A stretch of 64,000 nucleotides of DNA from Unio delphinus (Eukaryota; Mollusca; Bivalvia; Unionida; Unionidae). The number at the start of each line of letters is the position of its first letter. The stretch's first letter is position 1. Shown piece by piece: positions 1 through 13,297 of this stretch. The stretch is taken from positions 18,222,501 to 18,286,500 of the forward strand of contig JAQISU010000108.1 in assembly GCA_029339505.1 (NCBI GenBank), read 5' to 3'. Both the position numbers and the translations under genes were made by a program. A model generated the notes under the pieces. It did not search any database and had not been told where the DNA came from. It saw nothing but the letters and a program-made list of their open reading frames with translations.

Positions 1-217
1 TAGATTTGACATGCATAATATCCCATCAACTAAACAGAGCAGAATTGTATGTGTTAAACAAAATATAAGAAATAGTTATTTTCCAACATACTTCTGTCTC
101 TATTTATTTGTTAAAACATGAATCACATATACGAATATTTCATCAACATTATTTAATTGGGACTGGTAATTCCCTTGGAATTTTCATCTTTAAAAAATCA
201 GGGTTTATCTATTGGTG
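1..217. other. AT-rich flank, no feature seen
   Basis: Low-complexity AT-rich sequence leading into the first minisatellite. No exon, RNA gene or transposon end is visible. Confidence 0.5.
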
Positions 218-843
218 ATGAATTTGTGTATACTGTTCTAGAATTTGTGTATTATACTTTTCTAGAATTTGTGTATTATACTGTTCTAGAATTTGTGTAT
301 TATACTGTTCTGGAATTTGTGTATTATACTGTTCTGGAATTTGTGTATTATACTGTTCTGGAATTTGTGTATTATACTGTTCTAGAATTTGTGTATTATA
401 CTGTTCTGGAATTTGTGTATTATACTGTTCTGGAATTTGTGTATTATACTGTTGTGGAATTTGTGTATTATACTGTTCTGGAATTTGTGTATTATACTGT
501 TCTGGAATTTGTGTATTATACTGTTCTGGAATTTGTGTATTATACTGTTCTGGAATTTGTGTATTATACTGTTCTGGAATTTGTGTATTATACTGTTCTG
601 GAATCTGTGTATTATACTGTTCTGGAATTTGTGTATTATACTGTTCTGGAATTTGTGTATTATACTTTTCTAGAATTTGTGTATTATACTTTTCTAGAAT
701 TTGTGTATTATACTGTTCTGGAATTTGTGTATTATACTGTTCTGGAATTTGTGTATTATACTGTTCTGGAATCTGTGTATTATACTGTTCTGGAATTTGT
801 GTATTATACTGTTCTGGAATTTGTGTATTATACTGTTCTGGAA
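218..843. repeat. 24-bp minisatellite, about 26 copies
   Basis: Head-to-tail array of a 24-bp unit containing GAATTTGTGTATTATACTG followed by TTCTG or TTCTA. The unit length is divisible by three and the unit has no stop in several frames, so both strands read open for more than 200 codons; the 'proteins' are pure 8-residue repeats. Variants (TTCTA versus TTCTG, TTTTC versus TGTTC) cluster near the left end and around 660-710, which suggests local homogenisation. Confidence 0.95.
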
Positions 844-2650
844 GAGGCATCAAATTTGATAATAAGATTTACACAATCTTCAGTCATTAGCACCACTTAA
901 CTAAATACATGTACATGTATTGGAATACACATCTCTGTTCAAATGAACAAATTTAACACCTAGTACATGGTTTTCAGTAAGAACAATAATAAGAACAATA
1001 ACATGGAAAAGAAGACTGAATGCCATTATACCGGTTTGCCTTGTTGGAATGGCTAATTTTAAAAACTTATATTGTTGTTTGTGACGTTTCACAGAGGAAA
1101 TAAGTAAAAGAGCAGAAACATGTCGGAACTCACCTGCAAGTGGTGACAAACTATATGGCTTGCAAAAATGACCAAATGCACTCAACTAGTGTTCCAGCCT
1201 CATTCATGGTGAATTACCAAATGCACTCAACTAGTGTTCCAGCCTCATTCATGGTGAATTATTACAAAGAAAATAAAGTCAGATTACACTTTCAAAATTG
1301 GCATTCCATTCAGTCACCTCATTTTTCATTCTACATACATTGCAAAAACAACACTTAGTAGTCAAGGCTAATTTTTACTTGGAACAAAATCTAGCCTTTA
1401 GTCAGTGATCCCAGGAAAATCACATACATGTACATCTGTCTAAAAACCAAATTCATGGCAATATCTCTACTCCCCCCCCCCCCAATACAGACTGTAACAA
1501 TTATCTGCAATCAATTTAAATTCCATTTTCATCCATGTTAAAAGATCAAACAGGGCTTCTATCCACGCAGAACACCCATTTGTTCAAGAATGCAAATAAC
1601 ATAGGACATTGCAGTTTGATTTTGACTTGAGGGAAATAAAAAATTGTGCTAAGATGCTAAGAAGATTACCTCGTAAATCTTTAAGTTTGCATTTTCAATT
1701 TTGGGAAGAATCTGCAAGCAAACAGTGAAGGCAATGTTTATTTACAAGCATTCATTTACACATGAAAGCCCTTCACTGCTTGAGTCTACCAAAGAGCCAT
1801 AAAGTGATGGTGAGATTAGTAGAGACATTTGTTGCTGACCATCAAATGGACATTAATCAGAGTGGCCCTGACACTGTGATGGACAGGAACTGACCTCTAC
1901 CAGAACCATAAAATCCTATAAATCTATCTAGATGACCTGTTCAATCCTAATCAAACTGATGCCCTGCTTTAGAAAGCAATTATTGGCACAAGTCTCCTAT
2001 TTAATCAGCAATGTGCAGCAAAATATGTATGAATGTTATATTTCAATTTAGATTCTATTTTTCAATCTTTCTTGTCAAGAAAATCCTTTTTATAAACATG
2101 AAACATTTCTAATTTGTGAGAAATACTTTATTTTTCCATTTATCTCCAATTTGAATGCATCAGACGTGTGAGGAAATTCATTATTAAATCATCAATCACA
2201 CATGGATGTATTAATCCCAAATTAATTGAAGTCATGAACTTTTATCTCAACTTATAACCATGCTAATTTCTATGGTTGATGGATCAAGGAAAATTTTGAC
2301 AAAGTTTTACCTTGGTGGTCAAATGTTTGTGATATGTTTAAATATGTGATATGTTTAAATGAAAAATAGATAATGAAACAAGAATGCTTCACAGACTAAC
2401 ATGTATATTACAAGTTTCTGCAATTATTTTGGAGTCATAGTTTTCATCCTTTCACAACACATACATAAGAATGTACTATCTCTTTATAATGCATCATGGG
2501 AATTGTTGTGAGAGAGTGAGTCATGTTCTGAGTGATGTTACAACAAGGTTGTGTTCTGACAACTCATCAACAAATTGTGTATTTAATGATGTCAATGGTT
2601 TTCATAAGCCATTAAATAAAATAAATTGAAATAATTAAAACAGTGATAAA
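844..2650. other. Single-copy-looking AT-rich DNA with a 45-bp direct duplication
   Basis: No gene was recognised. A 45-bp segment at 1172-1216 is repeated immediately at 1217-1261, and there is a C-run near 1472. The rest looks like intronic or intergenic DNA. Confidence 0.5.
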
Positions 2651-2654
2651 ATAA

Positions 2655-2765
2655 ACATGGTAGCTCAGTTGGTAAAATGTTGGACACATAACCCAAGGGT
2701 CCAGTTTTCAACACCAGCCCTGAGCAGGTACCTTGTTGTGTCCTTGAACTCCTATTTCCTCAGTA
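2655..2765 (+). mobile_element. tRNA-derived SINE fragment (third family)
   Basis: The left end reads like a tRNA 5' half (GGTAGCTCAGTTGGTAAA, an A-box-like stretch), followed about 30 bp on by a degraded B-box-like stretch (GGGTCCAGTTTTCAACACC). The body after it contains GAGCAGGTACCTTGTTGTGTCC. A functional tRNA is unlikely because the acceptor and T stems do not close. A SINE head is the better reading. Confidence 0.5.
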
Positions 2766-2769
2766 TAAT

Positions 2770-3150
2770 ACAGAGGATACAATCAATACAGCTGATAAAG
2801 CAACACAGCTGGTCAAGCAATGCAGCTGATACAGCCAATCCAGCAACATACAGGCAATACAACAATATACAGTCAATAATACAGCTCATACAAACAATAG
2901 ATCATCATACAGCCAATAGAGCTACTACAGCATGACACCACATAATAAACAAATACGGCTGATACAGCCAATAGAGCAAGTACAGCATTACACCACATAA
3001 TACAATCAATACAGCTGATACAGTCAATACAGCAACATACAGCCAATACAACAATATATAGTCAATAATACAGCTGATACAGCCAACAGAGCTACTACAG
3101 CATGATACCACATAATACAACCAATACAGCTGATTGAACCAACACAGCAT
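2770..3150. repeat. Degenerate repeat rich in ATACAGC words
   Basis: Irregular reiteration of short words such as CAATACAGCTGATACAG and ACAGTCAATAATACAGC with no strict period. It begins directly after the SINE fragment at 2655-2765 and could have grown from its tail. Confidence 0.7.
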
Positions 3151-3237
3151 GGCAGTTCAATTCATTATGATACATGTAAAGCAAATATTGTGCAGAAAAT
3201 GTAATAAAAAGTATTTTATAACCATCGATGATTATAC

Positions 3238-3445
3238 TTGTGGCATGTAATGTGATTTGGATTTTTAACATAGCGTTAACAATTTTTCAGTTATATTTCT
3301 ACAATGTCCCACTCAGTCACATTATCCTGACACCAGGCTGATCAATAACCTCTTAATGCTGAATACCACATGAGGTAGCTGTTAGTACCATTTTTATCAG
3401 TCTTTGGTATGAGTCAGCTGGGGATCGAACCTACGACCTAACATA
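3238..3445 (-). mobile_element. SINE family B, truncated copy
   Basis: Shares with 37030-37308 and 47275-47515 the blocks GTGATTTGGATTTTTAACAT, CACATTATCCTGACACCAGG and GCTGTTAGTACCATTTTT. The tRNA-like head lies at the right, so the element is on the minus strand. This copy stops near the B-box (GATCGAACCTACGACC). Confidence 0.75.
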
Positions 3446-4211
3446 TGTGAAACAGATTTTTTAACAAATTCAAAAGAACAAGTTGTTTGATCAGCTGCAA
3501 GAAAAGCTGTTGAATTTGTCCATGGAGAAATTAAACATATATTGTATTCTTTTAGCTCTGTCACATGAAAGATATATATAAATAAAACACCACCACCACC
3601 ACTCATTGTTACTTATGGAATGACTCTAGCAAACCTTAACTACAACATTAATCTGTGTTAATGCACATATAACTGCAAAATGGAATGATCCAGAAATAAT
3701 GGGTAGTTCGTTTGTATGACATTACATAAAGACTGAACAATATGGACCCTCAGGTAAATTATGTAATAGCAGATCCATGTTTAATGTGTCATATACAAAC
3801 AAATACAGTAAAATAGACTGCTTCACTGATTTTCTTGTAGTTGTGTCAGTTATCTTTCTCATTCAAGAAACCAGTCTTATCAAGTGAAATACAATCTAGA
3901 GTTTGATACCTCAGGTGTGGGACTCTTTACAGTCAATTCAGAAAATGATTTCTGATAAAATCTTTCTTTGACAGACCTGCAGTGTTCTGACAAAAGATAA
4001 ACAAATTTTATTGGCTGGTTTGGCCATTGGTCCTTGGGTCACCAAGGGTGTTGTAATGATTTACTGTAGAAGGAAATATAGATTCAATCAAGCAGTAAAT
4101 ATTTTCAAGATAATGAAGATAGTGTACTATCACCATGATATTTTTATCACTTCAGCAAACAGATGCCTCTTGAGCAAATCTCTGCCATGATGAAACTGAT
4201 ATAAACATTGA
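3446..4211. other. No recognisable feature
   Basis: AT-rich, non-repetitive by eye. Short open frames lack splice signals or recognisable protein features. Confidence 0.4.
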
Positions 4212-7200
4212 TTATATATATTTATCTTTAATAATGATGTCCTATGCTACATCAAATTATATATATTTATCTTTAATAATGATGTCCTCTGCTACATCAA
4301 ATTATATATTTTTATCTTTAATAATGGTGTCCTCTGCTACATCAAATTATATATTTTTATCTTTAATAATGGTGTCCTCTGCTACATCAAATTATATATA
4401 TTTATCTTTAATAATGATGTCCTCTGCTACATCAAATTATATATTTTTATCTTTAATAATGGTGTCCTCTGCTACATCAAATTATATATATTTATCTTTA
4501 ATAATGGTGTCCTCTGCTACATCAAATTATATATTTTTATCTTTAATAATGATGTCCTCTGCTACATCAAATTATATATATTTATCTTTAATAATGATGT
4601 CCTATGCTACATCAAATTATATATTTTTATCTTTAATAATGATGTCCTATGCTACATCAAATTATATATTTTTATCTTTAATAATGATGTCCTCTGCTAC
4701 ATCAAATTATATATATTTATCTTTAAAAATGGTGTCCTCTGCTACATCAAATTATATATATTTATCTTTAATAATGATGTCCTATGCTACATCAAATTAT
4801 ATATTTTTATCTTTAATAATGGTGTCCTCTGCTACATCAAATTATATATTTTTTATCTTTAATAATGGTGTCCTCTGCTACATCAAATTATATATTTTTA
4901 TCTTTAATAATGATGTCCTCTGCTACATCAAATTATATATATTTATCTTTAATAATGGTGTTCTCTGCTACATCAAATTATATATTTTTATCTTTAATAA
5001 TGATGTCCTCTGCTACATCAAATTATATATATTTATCTTTAATAATGATGTCCTCTGCTACATCAAATTATATATTTTTATCTTTAATAATGATGTCCTA
5101 TGCTACATCAAATTATATATATTTATCTTTAATAATGGTGTCCTCTGCTACATCAAATTATATATTTTTATCTTTAATAATGGTGTCCTCTGCTACATCA
5201 AATTATATATTTTTATCTTTAATAATGGTGTCCTCTGCTACATCAAATTATATATTTTTATCTTTAATAATGGTGTCCTCTGCTACATCAAATTATATAT
5301 TTTTATCTTTAATAATGGTGTCCTCTGCTACATCAAATTATATATTTTTATCTTTAATAATGGTGTCCTCTGCTACATCAAATTATATATATTTATCTTT
5401 AATAATGATGTCCTCTGCTACATCAAATTATATATTTTTATCTTTAATAATGGTGTCCTCTGCTACATCAAATTATATATTTTTATCTTTAATAATGGTG
5501 TCCTCTGCTACATCAAATTATATATTTTTATCTTTAATAATGGTGTCCTCTGCTACATCAAATTATATATTTTTATCTTTAATAATGGTGTCCTCTGCTA
5601 CATCAAATTATATATTTTTATCTTTAATAATGGTGTCCTCTGCTACATCAAATTATATATACTTATCTTTAATAATGATGTCCTCTGCTACATCAAATTA
5701 TATATTTTTATCTTTAATAATGGTGTCCTCTGCTACATCAAATTATATATATTTATCTTTAATAATGGTGTCCTCTGCTACATCAAATTATATATTTTTA
5801 TCTTTAATAATGATGTCCTCTGCTACATCAAATTATATATTTTTATCTTTAATAATGATGTCCTCTGCTACATCAAATTATATATTTTTATCTTTAATAA
5901 TGATGTCCTATGCTACATCAAATTATATATTTTTATCTTTAATAATGATGTCCTATGCTACATCAAATTATATATTTTTATCTTTAATAATGATGTCCTC
6001 TGCTACATCAAATTATATATATTTATCTTTAAAAATGGTGTCCTCTGCTGCATCAAATTATATATTTTTATCTTTAATAATGGTGTCCTCTGCTACATCA
6101 AATTATATATTTTTATCTTTAATAATGATTTCCTCTGCTACATCAAATTATATATATTTATCTTTAATAATGGTGTCCTCTGCTACATCAAATTATATAT
6201 TTTTATCTTTAATAATGATGTCCTCTGCTACATCAAATTATATATATTTATCTTTAATAATGATGTCCTATGCTACATCAAATTATATATATTTATCTTT
6301 AATAATGGTGTCCTCTGCTACATCAAATTACATATTTTTATCTTTAATAATGGTGTCCTCTGCTACATCAAACTACATATTTTTATCTTTAATAATGATG
6401 TCCTCTGCTACATCAAATTATATATATTTATCTTTAATAATGATGTCCTCTGCTACATCAAATTATATATATTTATCTTTAATAATGATGTCCTCTGCTA
6501 CATCAAATTATATATTTTTATCTTTAATAATGGTGTCCTCTGCTACATCAAATTATATATTTTTATCTTTAATAATGATGTCCTCTGCTACATCAAATTA
6601 TATATATTTATCTTTAATAATGATGTCCTCTGCTACATCAAATTATATATTTTTATCTTTAATAATGATGTCCTCTGCTACATCAAATTATATATATTTA
6701 TCTTTAATAATGGTGTCCTCTGCTACATCAAATTATATATTTTTATCTTTAATAATGGTGTCCTCTGCTACATCAAATTATATATATTTATCTTTAATAA
6801 TGGTGTCCTCTGCTACATCAAATTATATATATTTATCTTTAATAATGGTGTCCTCTGCTACATCAAATTATATATATTTATCTTTAAAAATGATGTCCTC
6901 TGCTACATCAAATTATATATTTTTATCTTTAATAATGATGTCCTATGCTACATCAAATTATATATATTTATCTTTAAAAATGATGTCCTATGCTACATCA
7001 AATTATATATTTTTATCTTTAATAATGGTGTCCTCTGCTACATCAAATTATATATATTTATCTTTAAAAATGATGTCCTCTGCTACATCAAATTATATAT
7101 TTTTATCTTTAATAATGATGTCCTATGCTACATCAAATTATATATATTTATCTTTAAAAATGATGTCCTATGCTACATCAAATTATATATATTTATCTTT

Positions 7201-7632
7201 AAAAATGATGTCCTATGCTACATCAAATTATATATATTTATCTTTAAAAATGATGTCCTCTGCTACATCAAATTATATATTTTTATCTTTAATAATGGTG
7301 TCCTCTGCTACATCAAATTATATATATTTATCTTTAATAATGATGTCCTCTGCTACATCAAATTATATATATTTATCTTTAATAATGATGTCCTCTGCTA
7401 CATCAAATTATATATATTTATCTTTAAAAATGATGTCCTCTGCTACATCAAATTATATATTTTTATCTTTAATAATGATGTCCTATGCTACATCAAATTA
7501 TATATTTTTATCTTTAAAAATGGTGTCCTCTGCTACATCAAATTATATATTTTTATCTTTAATAATGATGTCCTCTGCTACATCAAATTATATATATTTA
7601 TCTTTAAAAATGGTGTCCTCTGCTGCATCAAA
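4212..7632. repeat. 45-bp minisatellite, about 76 copies (3.4 kb)
   Basis: Nearly perfect head-to-tail array. The unit contains GTCCTCTGCTACATCAAATT, then TATATATTTATCTTTAATAATG. Variation is limited to a few sites: TATATA/TATTTT, ATGATG/ATGGTG, CCTCTG/CCTATG and TTAATAAT/TTAAAAAT. A one-base insertion near 4850 shifts the phase. Because 45 is a multiple of three, two frames stay open for over 900 codons, encoding only 15-residue repeats. The TTAAAAAT variant is concentrated after 6880, a sign of local homogenisation. I see no evidence that it is coding. Confidence 0.97.
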
Positions 7633-7739
7633 AGGTGATGAGTTGCATTAATAAAGCCTCAGACAACTACCCGGTACTCTCATCATGCAGAAACTCCACT
7701 GTTTTACTAAAATCAGTTTCTGATACAAGGCATATCTTT

Positions 7740-7928
7740 TAGACAGACCTCCACTACACCCATCTATCCATCCACCCCAACCATCCACCTTACCCATCCA
7801 TCCACCTACCCCACTCAACCAATCCATTGATCAACTCAATTCCACCCATTCATTCATTCATCCACACACCCCTCTCAACTCTTCAACCTACCCAATTCCA
7901 CCAATCAATCCACGTATCCACTGCATGA
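7740..7928. repeat. Degenerate CCAT/ATCC tetranucleotide tract
   Basis: Pyrimidine-rich stretch dominated by CATCCATCCACC-like words with no fixed register. Confidence 0.8.
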
Positions 7929-7973
7929 GATTATCTCATACTACACAGTGTCTAGCAATGCAGTACATCCTCT

Positions 7974-8216
7974 GAAGGTGGCCGTATGGTCTAAAGCGCT
8001 GTCCATTATGGATCACTGCCATCTCACCTCTGTCTGTGTGGGTTCGAGTCTAAGATTCGGCAAATGTAGTTATGTGAGAAAGCTTGCCAGTAGCTTCTCG
8101 TGGGTCGGTGGTTCTTTCCAGGGGTTGTCCGGGTTCTTCCTCCACCATTAAAACTGGCCGCCATGTATAGCCTATTTTGTGCTGAAAAATGGTGTTAAAC
8201 CATAAAAACAAAACAA
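7974..8216 (+). mobile_element. SINE family A (tRNA-Leu-like head), near full length
   Basis: The head has an A-box-like GTGGCCGTATGGTCTAAAGC and a B-box GGTTCGAGTCT. The body contains GAGAAAGCTTGCCAGTAGC and TTCTTCCTCCACCATTAA. The 3' end reads GCCATGTATAGCCTATTTTG, then GTGTTAAACCATAAAAAC and an A-rich tail. The long A-to-B spacing and the wording resemble class II (Leu/Ser) tRNAs, so a tRNA-Leu-derived origin is inferred. The long open frames across it are incidental. Confidence 0.85.
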
Positions 8217-8344
8217 AACATGCTCTGAATGTCGTCCACTCCAAGAGAAGCCCTTCCTGACTGGTCACCTTTTGACCTTCATCCAAAAAAGAGGTCAGCT
8301 GGTCTTTAAAATAGGGGACTATTGATACTGTGTAAGACTTCTTC

Positions 8345-8965
8345 ATTTAACTCATGCTGTCCATTAGGCCTATGTTACCTCATTAGGCCTATGTTACCTT
8401 ATTAGGCCTATATTACCTCATATGGCCTATGTTACCTCATATGGCCTATGTTACCTCATTAGGCCTGTGTTACCCATTAGGTCTATGCTACCTCACTAGG
8501 CCTATGTTACCTCATTAGGCCTATGTTAACTTATTAGGTATATGTTACTTTATTAGGCCTATGTTACCTATTAGGAAAATGTTACCGTATTAGGTCTGTT
8601 ACCTTATTAAAAAAATGTTACCTCATTAGGTCTATGTTACGTTATTAGGCCTATGTTACCTTATTAGGCATTTATTTCCTTATTAGGCTTATGTTACCTC
8701 ATTAGGCACATGTTACCTCATAAGGTCCATGGTACCTCATTAGGCCTATGTCATCTCATTAAGCCTGTTTATTTCAAAAAGTTCACATTATCTCATTAAA
8801 CCCATGCTACTCCATTAGGCTTATGTTACCTCATTATGCCTACATTACCTCATTAGATCTATAAGGCACATATTACTTCATTACAAATATGTTGCTTCAT
8901 CAGACCAATGATACCTCATTAGGCCTATGTTACCTCATTAAATATATGCTACATCATTAGGCCAA
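8345..8965. repeat. Minisatellite of about 18-19 bp (TTAGGCCTATGTTACCTCA)
   Basis: About 33 degenerate copies of a unit pairing AGGCCT, itself a palindrome, with ATGTTACCTCAT. Copies diverge towards the right end and the array fades near 8965. Confidence 0.9.
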
Positions 8966-10535
8966 TGTTTGTGAGCCACATTTTTGAAAATATATATAAA
9001 ATAATTACATTTCTAATCCAAACAAAATGTAAAGGAAGGGTTCATCTGCTCATTTCTGTACATCAAGGTATTAGATTATCAAAATGTTTTCCAAAAATAT
9101 GTGTATTTAACTTTATTGCAACCAGTCCATATAAATGCCTGGAATACTTAGAAATGAATTAAAAATTCATACCTCACCTTTTAATGATGACCTTTGACCC
9201 ATACAAATTTATACAAAACAAGATTGATCTGGTTAGTTATTATTTCACAAACTATGTGGATGAGTCAGAGTGTTAAATGGAATGTTTTTCAGTCAAGGAA
9301 ATTATAAGATTGTACAGTCATACACAGTAATTAGAAAAGGAAATTTGAAGACAGCCATACACAGTCACTACTGAAGGAAATTTGAAAACAGTGTAGTCCT
9401 ACACAGTTGGTATTTAAAACAGTCAGTCAGTACAAGTATTTCTGCCATAACATTTGTGTACAAATACTGAACTAGACAATTATAAATTTCATACAAGGAA
9501 ATAAAATTCTCAGTTACTATCATATCCTGAATCGCCATTTTGTCTATAAATAATTCTACCACATTTCAAAATGATCTGATGAAAATTGGGGGTGGGTGAC
9601 AAGATGGGCAATGTAAAGCAAGCAGGACAAAATTCAAACCCCTGCAGTTTCTGAAAAAGAATAAACACTAGAAATGTTTCCTTACAATAAATGTGTCCTT
9701 TCATCATGACAACATGACAACATATGACAACATGACAACATATGGAAATCTGTGATATGCTTTCTCTTTCAGCATATCTATAATTTAGGTACAAAACTGC
9801 ATCACTGACAACAGTGTTTTACTAAATCATATTTGAAACATTGGGAAAAAAATTATAAATTTATTATTTTGCCTGAAACAGTGTAAAATTGACTCATTAA
9901 TGCAATATCAAACAACCCCTGCAACCCTGACTTTCGTACCATCAAGATACTTTCATTGTTCCATCCAGATACTAGGGATGTTCTATCTCACCTCTCCTCT
10001 CACCTACAACTCATTTTAAAGTTAACCAGGATGATAATGAGTCCAAGACCACCAGCACTTCATGACACTTTTACATGGATCTCTTCACTTGATTACAGGT
10101 TTTCTCTTTTATACAAAATGCTCTCATAGAAAATGACACTGAAAACAGGCACAATTATGTGTATTGACTTACACTGATGTGTGTTGAATTACAGGCAAAT
10201 AATAGTTCTTCTATCACCTCTGACATGATTTTGGAAGATTATCAGAGTAAACTGAGAGTACACTGTGTCTGTTTAATTTTTGATGCAAATTAACTTATGT
10301 ACAGTGTTCTCTCTTTGAATAAGGTTATGCCCCCTTATGATGACATGGTATAATGCACCAAGGTTTGCCTCTAATCATCAGATGTCAACCTCTTGTGACT
10401 GAATTGTGTATATTGCACAAGAGGCCCCCCATCACCACCACCACCATAGACAATTGTCCTCATTCAGACAATGGGATTTTATCCCCTATCATACAATACT
10501 ATTCTCTGTTGAGGACATGTATATATCACCATGTG
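8966..10535. other. Single-copy-looking DNA, no gene recognised
   Basis: About 1.6 kb of AT-rich sequence. It includes short imperfect repeats of ACACAGTCA words (9310-9420) and of CATGACAACATATGACAA (9704-9742). Open frames of 60-95 codons have no recognisable motif. Confidence 0.4.
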
Positions 10536-10539
10536 TGTG

Positions 10540-10885
10540 TCACCACCAGAGACCACCCACTTGCAAAGTCAATGTGTACAAGGTGAATGTTTTGTCCCCC
10601 ATCACCAGAGACTACCGGTAGTTCTTTACAAAGACAATGTATACAAGACCAATGTGTTGGTCTCCCATAACTAGAGACCACACGCTTATAGGGACACTGT
10701 ATACAAGACCAATGTGTTGGTCCAACATAACTAGAGACCACACACTTATGAGGACACTGTATACAAGACCAATGTATTGGTCCCCCATAACTAGAGAGCA
10801 CACACTTTTGAGGACAATGTATACAAGACCAATGTGTTGGTCCCCCATAACCAGAGACTACACACTTATGAAAAAAATGTTTTGT
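10540..10885. repeat. 60-bp minisatellite, about 5-6 copies
   Basis: The core GTATACAAGACCAATGTGTT recurs every 60 bp at about 10640, 10700, 10760 and 10820. Each unit contains the hairpin-forming palindrome ACCAATGTGTTGGT. A SINE family A copy begins immediately to the right. Confidence 0.9.
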
Positions 10886-10897
10886 ACACACATCACT

Positions 10898-11106
10898 GGG
10901 GGCCCTGAGTGGCCGAGTGGTCTAAAGTGCTGTCCATTACGGATCACTGCCATCTCACCTCTGTCTGCGTGGGTTCGAGTCTAAGATTCGGCTAATGAAG
11001 TTATGTGAGAAAGCTTGCCAGTAACTTCTCGTGAGTTGGTGGTTCTTTCCAGGTTCTTCTTCCACCATTAATACTGGTTGCCATGTATAGCCTATATTGT
11101 GCCAAA
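10898..11106 (+). mobile_element. SINE family A, 3'-truncated at a TG tract
   Basis: The best-preserved head of the family in this window: TGGCCGAGTGG (A-box, 10910-10920) and GGTTCGAGTCT (B-box, 10972-10982), with GCGTGGGTTCGAGTC matching tRNA-Leu style. The body words are conserved (AAAGCTTGCCAGTAACTTC, GCCATGTATAGCCTATATTG). The tail is replaced by a (TG)n tract. Confidence 0.9.
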
Positions 11107-11143
11107 AATGTGTGTGTGTGCGTGTGTGTGTGTGTGTGTGTGC
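11107..11143. repeat. (TG)n microsatellite
   Basis: Run of TG with a CG interruption, attached to the 3' end of the SINE. Confidence 0.95.
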
Positions 11144-11786
11144 ACTCGGATTTACTACATTGTGAACACTGATCCAAAGTATAGACCTTCGTTGTGGACA
11201 CAGTTTACATTGTGGACACTACATCTTGGTGTCCACAAGGTACACACCTGTAAATTATCATTTTGGTTCACGTACATGATTTTAAAACCAAAAGAGCAAA
11301 CCAACAATGTGAACCATATCCCGCCATAAGTGTGTATCTTGGCACGCTCCAGCGCAGCATCCAGTTTGTGTGAACCCCACCTCACATACACACATTGTGG
11401 TTTGCGCATGTCATCGCCATTCGATATCACGATATCTCACTTCTTATGGGTATTCTCGCAATATCTGTAGTCGTCATTTTAATAAATGTTTAATCTCAGT
11501 ATACTTTGGAAATACTTGCAAACTCTTATATTTACTTACTACGATTTGCCCCTGTCCAGTGAATCATTTCATAGAATGGAAAAACGAACTCCACATGATT
11601 GCACTGTATACAAGAAGTACACACGAAATGATTCGGTAGATACAATGCAAAATTATAATAATAAAATATTCTATTTAAGCAATATTAGACTAGACCCATG
11701 TGTATGAGTTTCCTTTTACTGAAAAATGTATACAACGTTTTGCGTACATACTTTATTACTTTAGTAACAGTACGAGTGACCATAAA

Positions 11787-11788
<2 letters not shown>
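11144..11788. other. No recognisable feature
   Basis: Mixed-composition sequence with short repeats of TTGTGGACAC/TGTGAACAC words near 11160-11240. No gene recognised. Confidence 0.4.

Positions 11789-11848
<60 letters not shown>
11789..11848. repeat. (CT)n microsatellite
   Basis: About 30 uninterrupted CT dinucleotides. Confidence 0.97.
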
Positions 11849-11850
<2 letters not shown>

Positions 11851-13297
11851 GACTATACAAATTGCAACAATCTCTATACTTGTAAATTAACCACTAGATA
11901 ATATATTTGTACTTACTGCATATTTTGGCAAGATATATATATATATAAAAATGTAATAAATATGGAGTATACGCATTTGATAGCACCCCGTTCTAAGCAA
12001 ATCTTAGATTTGTGTGATTATTACGATTTGGCGCCATGAAAAAATTCCTAGCCCGAAATAATTAGCCAATTACTAGGAACAAACGTCATGGAATCGAGTG
12101 TTAGTGAGTTTGAACGATGCCAGAGTTCGCTAGTTGTGAATTTATATCCAATCCGAATGACTGTCCTTTAGTAGCATAGTCTATATTAAAAATCTAGTGG
12201 CGTATAATAGTGTTGTGGTTGAGGTGGCAGTATTTACGGTAGGAAACCTGTAAATTACTCAATGGAATCAATAAGTAGGGACTTGGTAGATACCGTTTAT
12301 GTGTCCATAGTGGAAAATATATGCATTTATATTGGTGTAATGCGCCGGTAAAATCGTGTATTGACTGGCCTAAGGTGGTGTAGTGAAATAGTTCCCAATG
12401 AAAAAGGGGTACATGGCATAACCGGGTAGTGGTACGGAAATCTGATGATTATGAAGAAAAACCAGGCAAATGTACGGTTGATGGACTTATGGCAAGTTGT
12501 TTTATCTGTGTTCTTGACTTGATTAGAGTAAAATTTAGCATAAAAAAGCAGACATGTCTGGCTTTCCAATTTCCAACTTAAATTGTACGGAAGTCTTTGG
12601 AAGATTGGGGAAAACATATGACTTCCAGCGGGATTCACACTAGGGTTTGAAACCGCTCGGTCAAGTGAGACCCCTGTACGTGTAACAATACGTTCATAAA
12701 GCACTACGAAATTATTTATTTCAACACGAATAACGCTTAATTTCATCACATACAAAACTGATTTTTTTTCTTCTTTTCCATTCGCTTGCTCCCTCTATCC
12801 TGACCTTTACCATTCATGTCAAATTGTGTGCTATTCTTCGTAAAAACACTACCTGTAATTGTGATAAAAGTAATCGGTTCATAACAGATGTATAGCTTCG
12901 TCGCAAAGCTAACTTTTTCCTAAAGATTTTTTCTTCTCGAAAGATAGCGCTAAGTCAGTGACATGAATGGTCATATATTAAAATAATATTATAATAGACC
13001 TATTTTCATCCGACTTGTTGACACATGGTTCACAATTGGTTCCACATTAATAAGAAACACAACACACTCAGCATTATGAACACCGTGTCCATAACTACAA
13101 TATCATAACCACAATGTCGCGACGATGACAATCAATAATGCATTTAGTGTACTGTGTATAAAACATATGTTGGTAAAAACATCACCAATAGAGGATATTT
13201 TCACCTTATTTAGCTTGTATGTCTTGTTTAAATGATTATTTAAGGATGTATCCATAACCCGGTCCCTAGTCGGATGGTTCACAAGTATAGCAATCTG
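11849..13297. other. Longest repeat-free, less AT-biased stretch on the left; no gene proven
   Basis: About 1.4 kb with more CpG than its surroundings and no tandem structure except a short TA run near 11932-11947. A 142-codon minus-strand open frame (12327-12755) and a 27-codon plus-strand frame starting at 12088 have no recognisable motif or convincing splice context. It could be a promoter or exon-proximal region, but nothing visible proves it. Confidence 0.3.

Noticed and set aside
157..900. Repetitive 'proteins' on both strands (VLEFVYYT / PEQYNTQI repeats)
   Set aside because: A 24-bp repeat open on both strands is explained by unit length. Neither strand is favoured.
4234..7651. Very long open frames (928-1134 codons) with 15-residue repeats
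   Set aside because: They are produced by a 45-bp tandem array in which no frame contains a stop. Two overlapping frames are equally open, and no domain, signal or splice context supports translation.
8345..8965. CRISPR-like array of short repeats
   Set aside because: The repeats are directly adjacent without unique spacers and the organism is eukaryotic. The same applies to the other arrays.
10898..11106. Functional tRNA-Leu gene
   Set aside because: A- and B-boxes are present, but there is no closed acceptor stem or proper anticodon arm, and six similar copies share a long 3' body. It is a SINE.
12327..12755. 142-codon minus-strand open frame in the repeat-free region
   Set aside because: No recognisable motif, start context or splice evidence. 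Kept only as part of an unassigned stretch.
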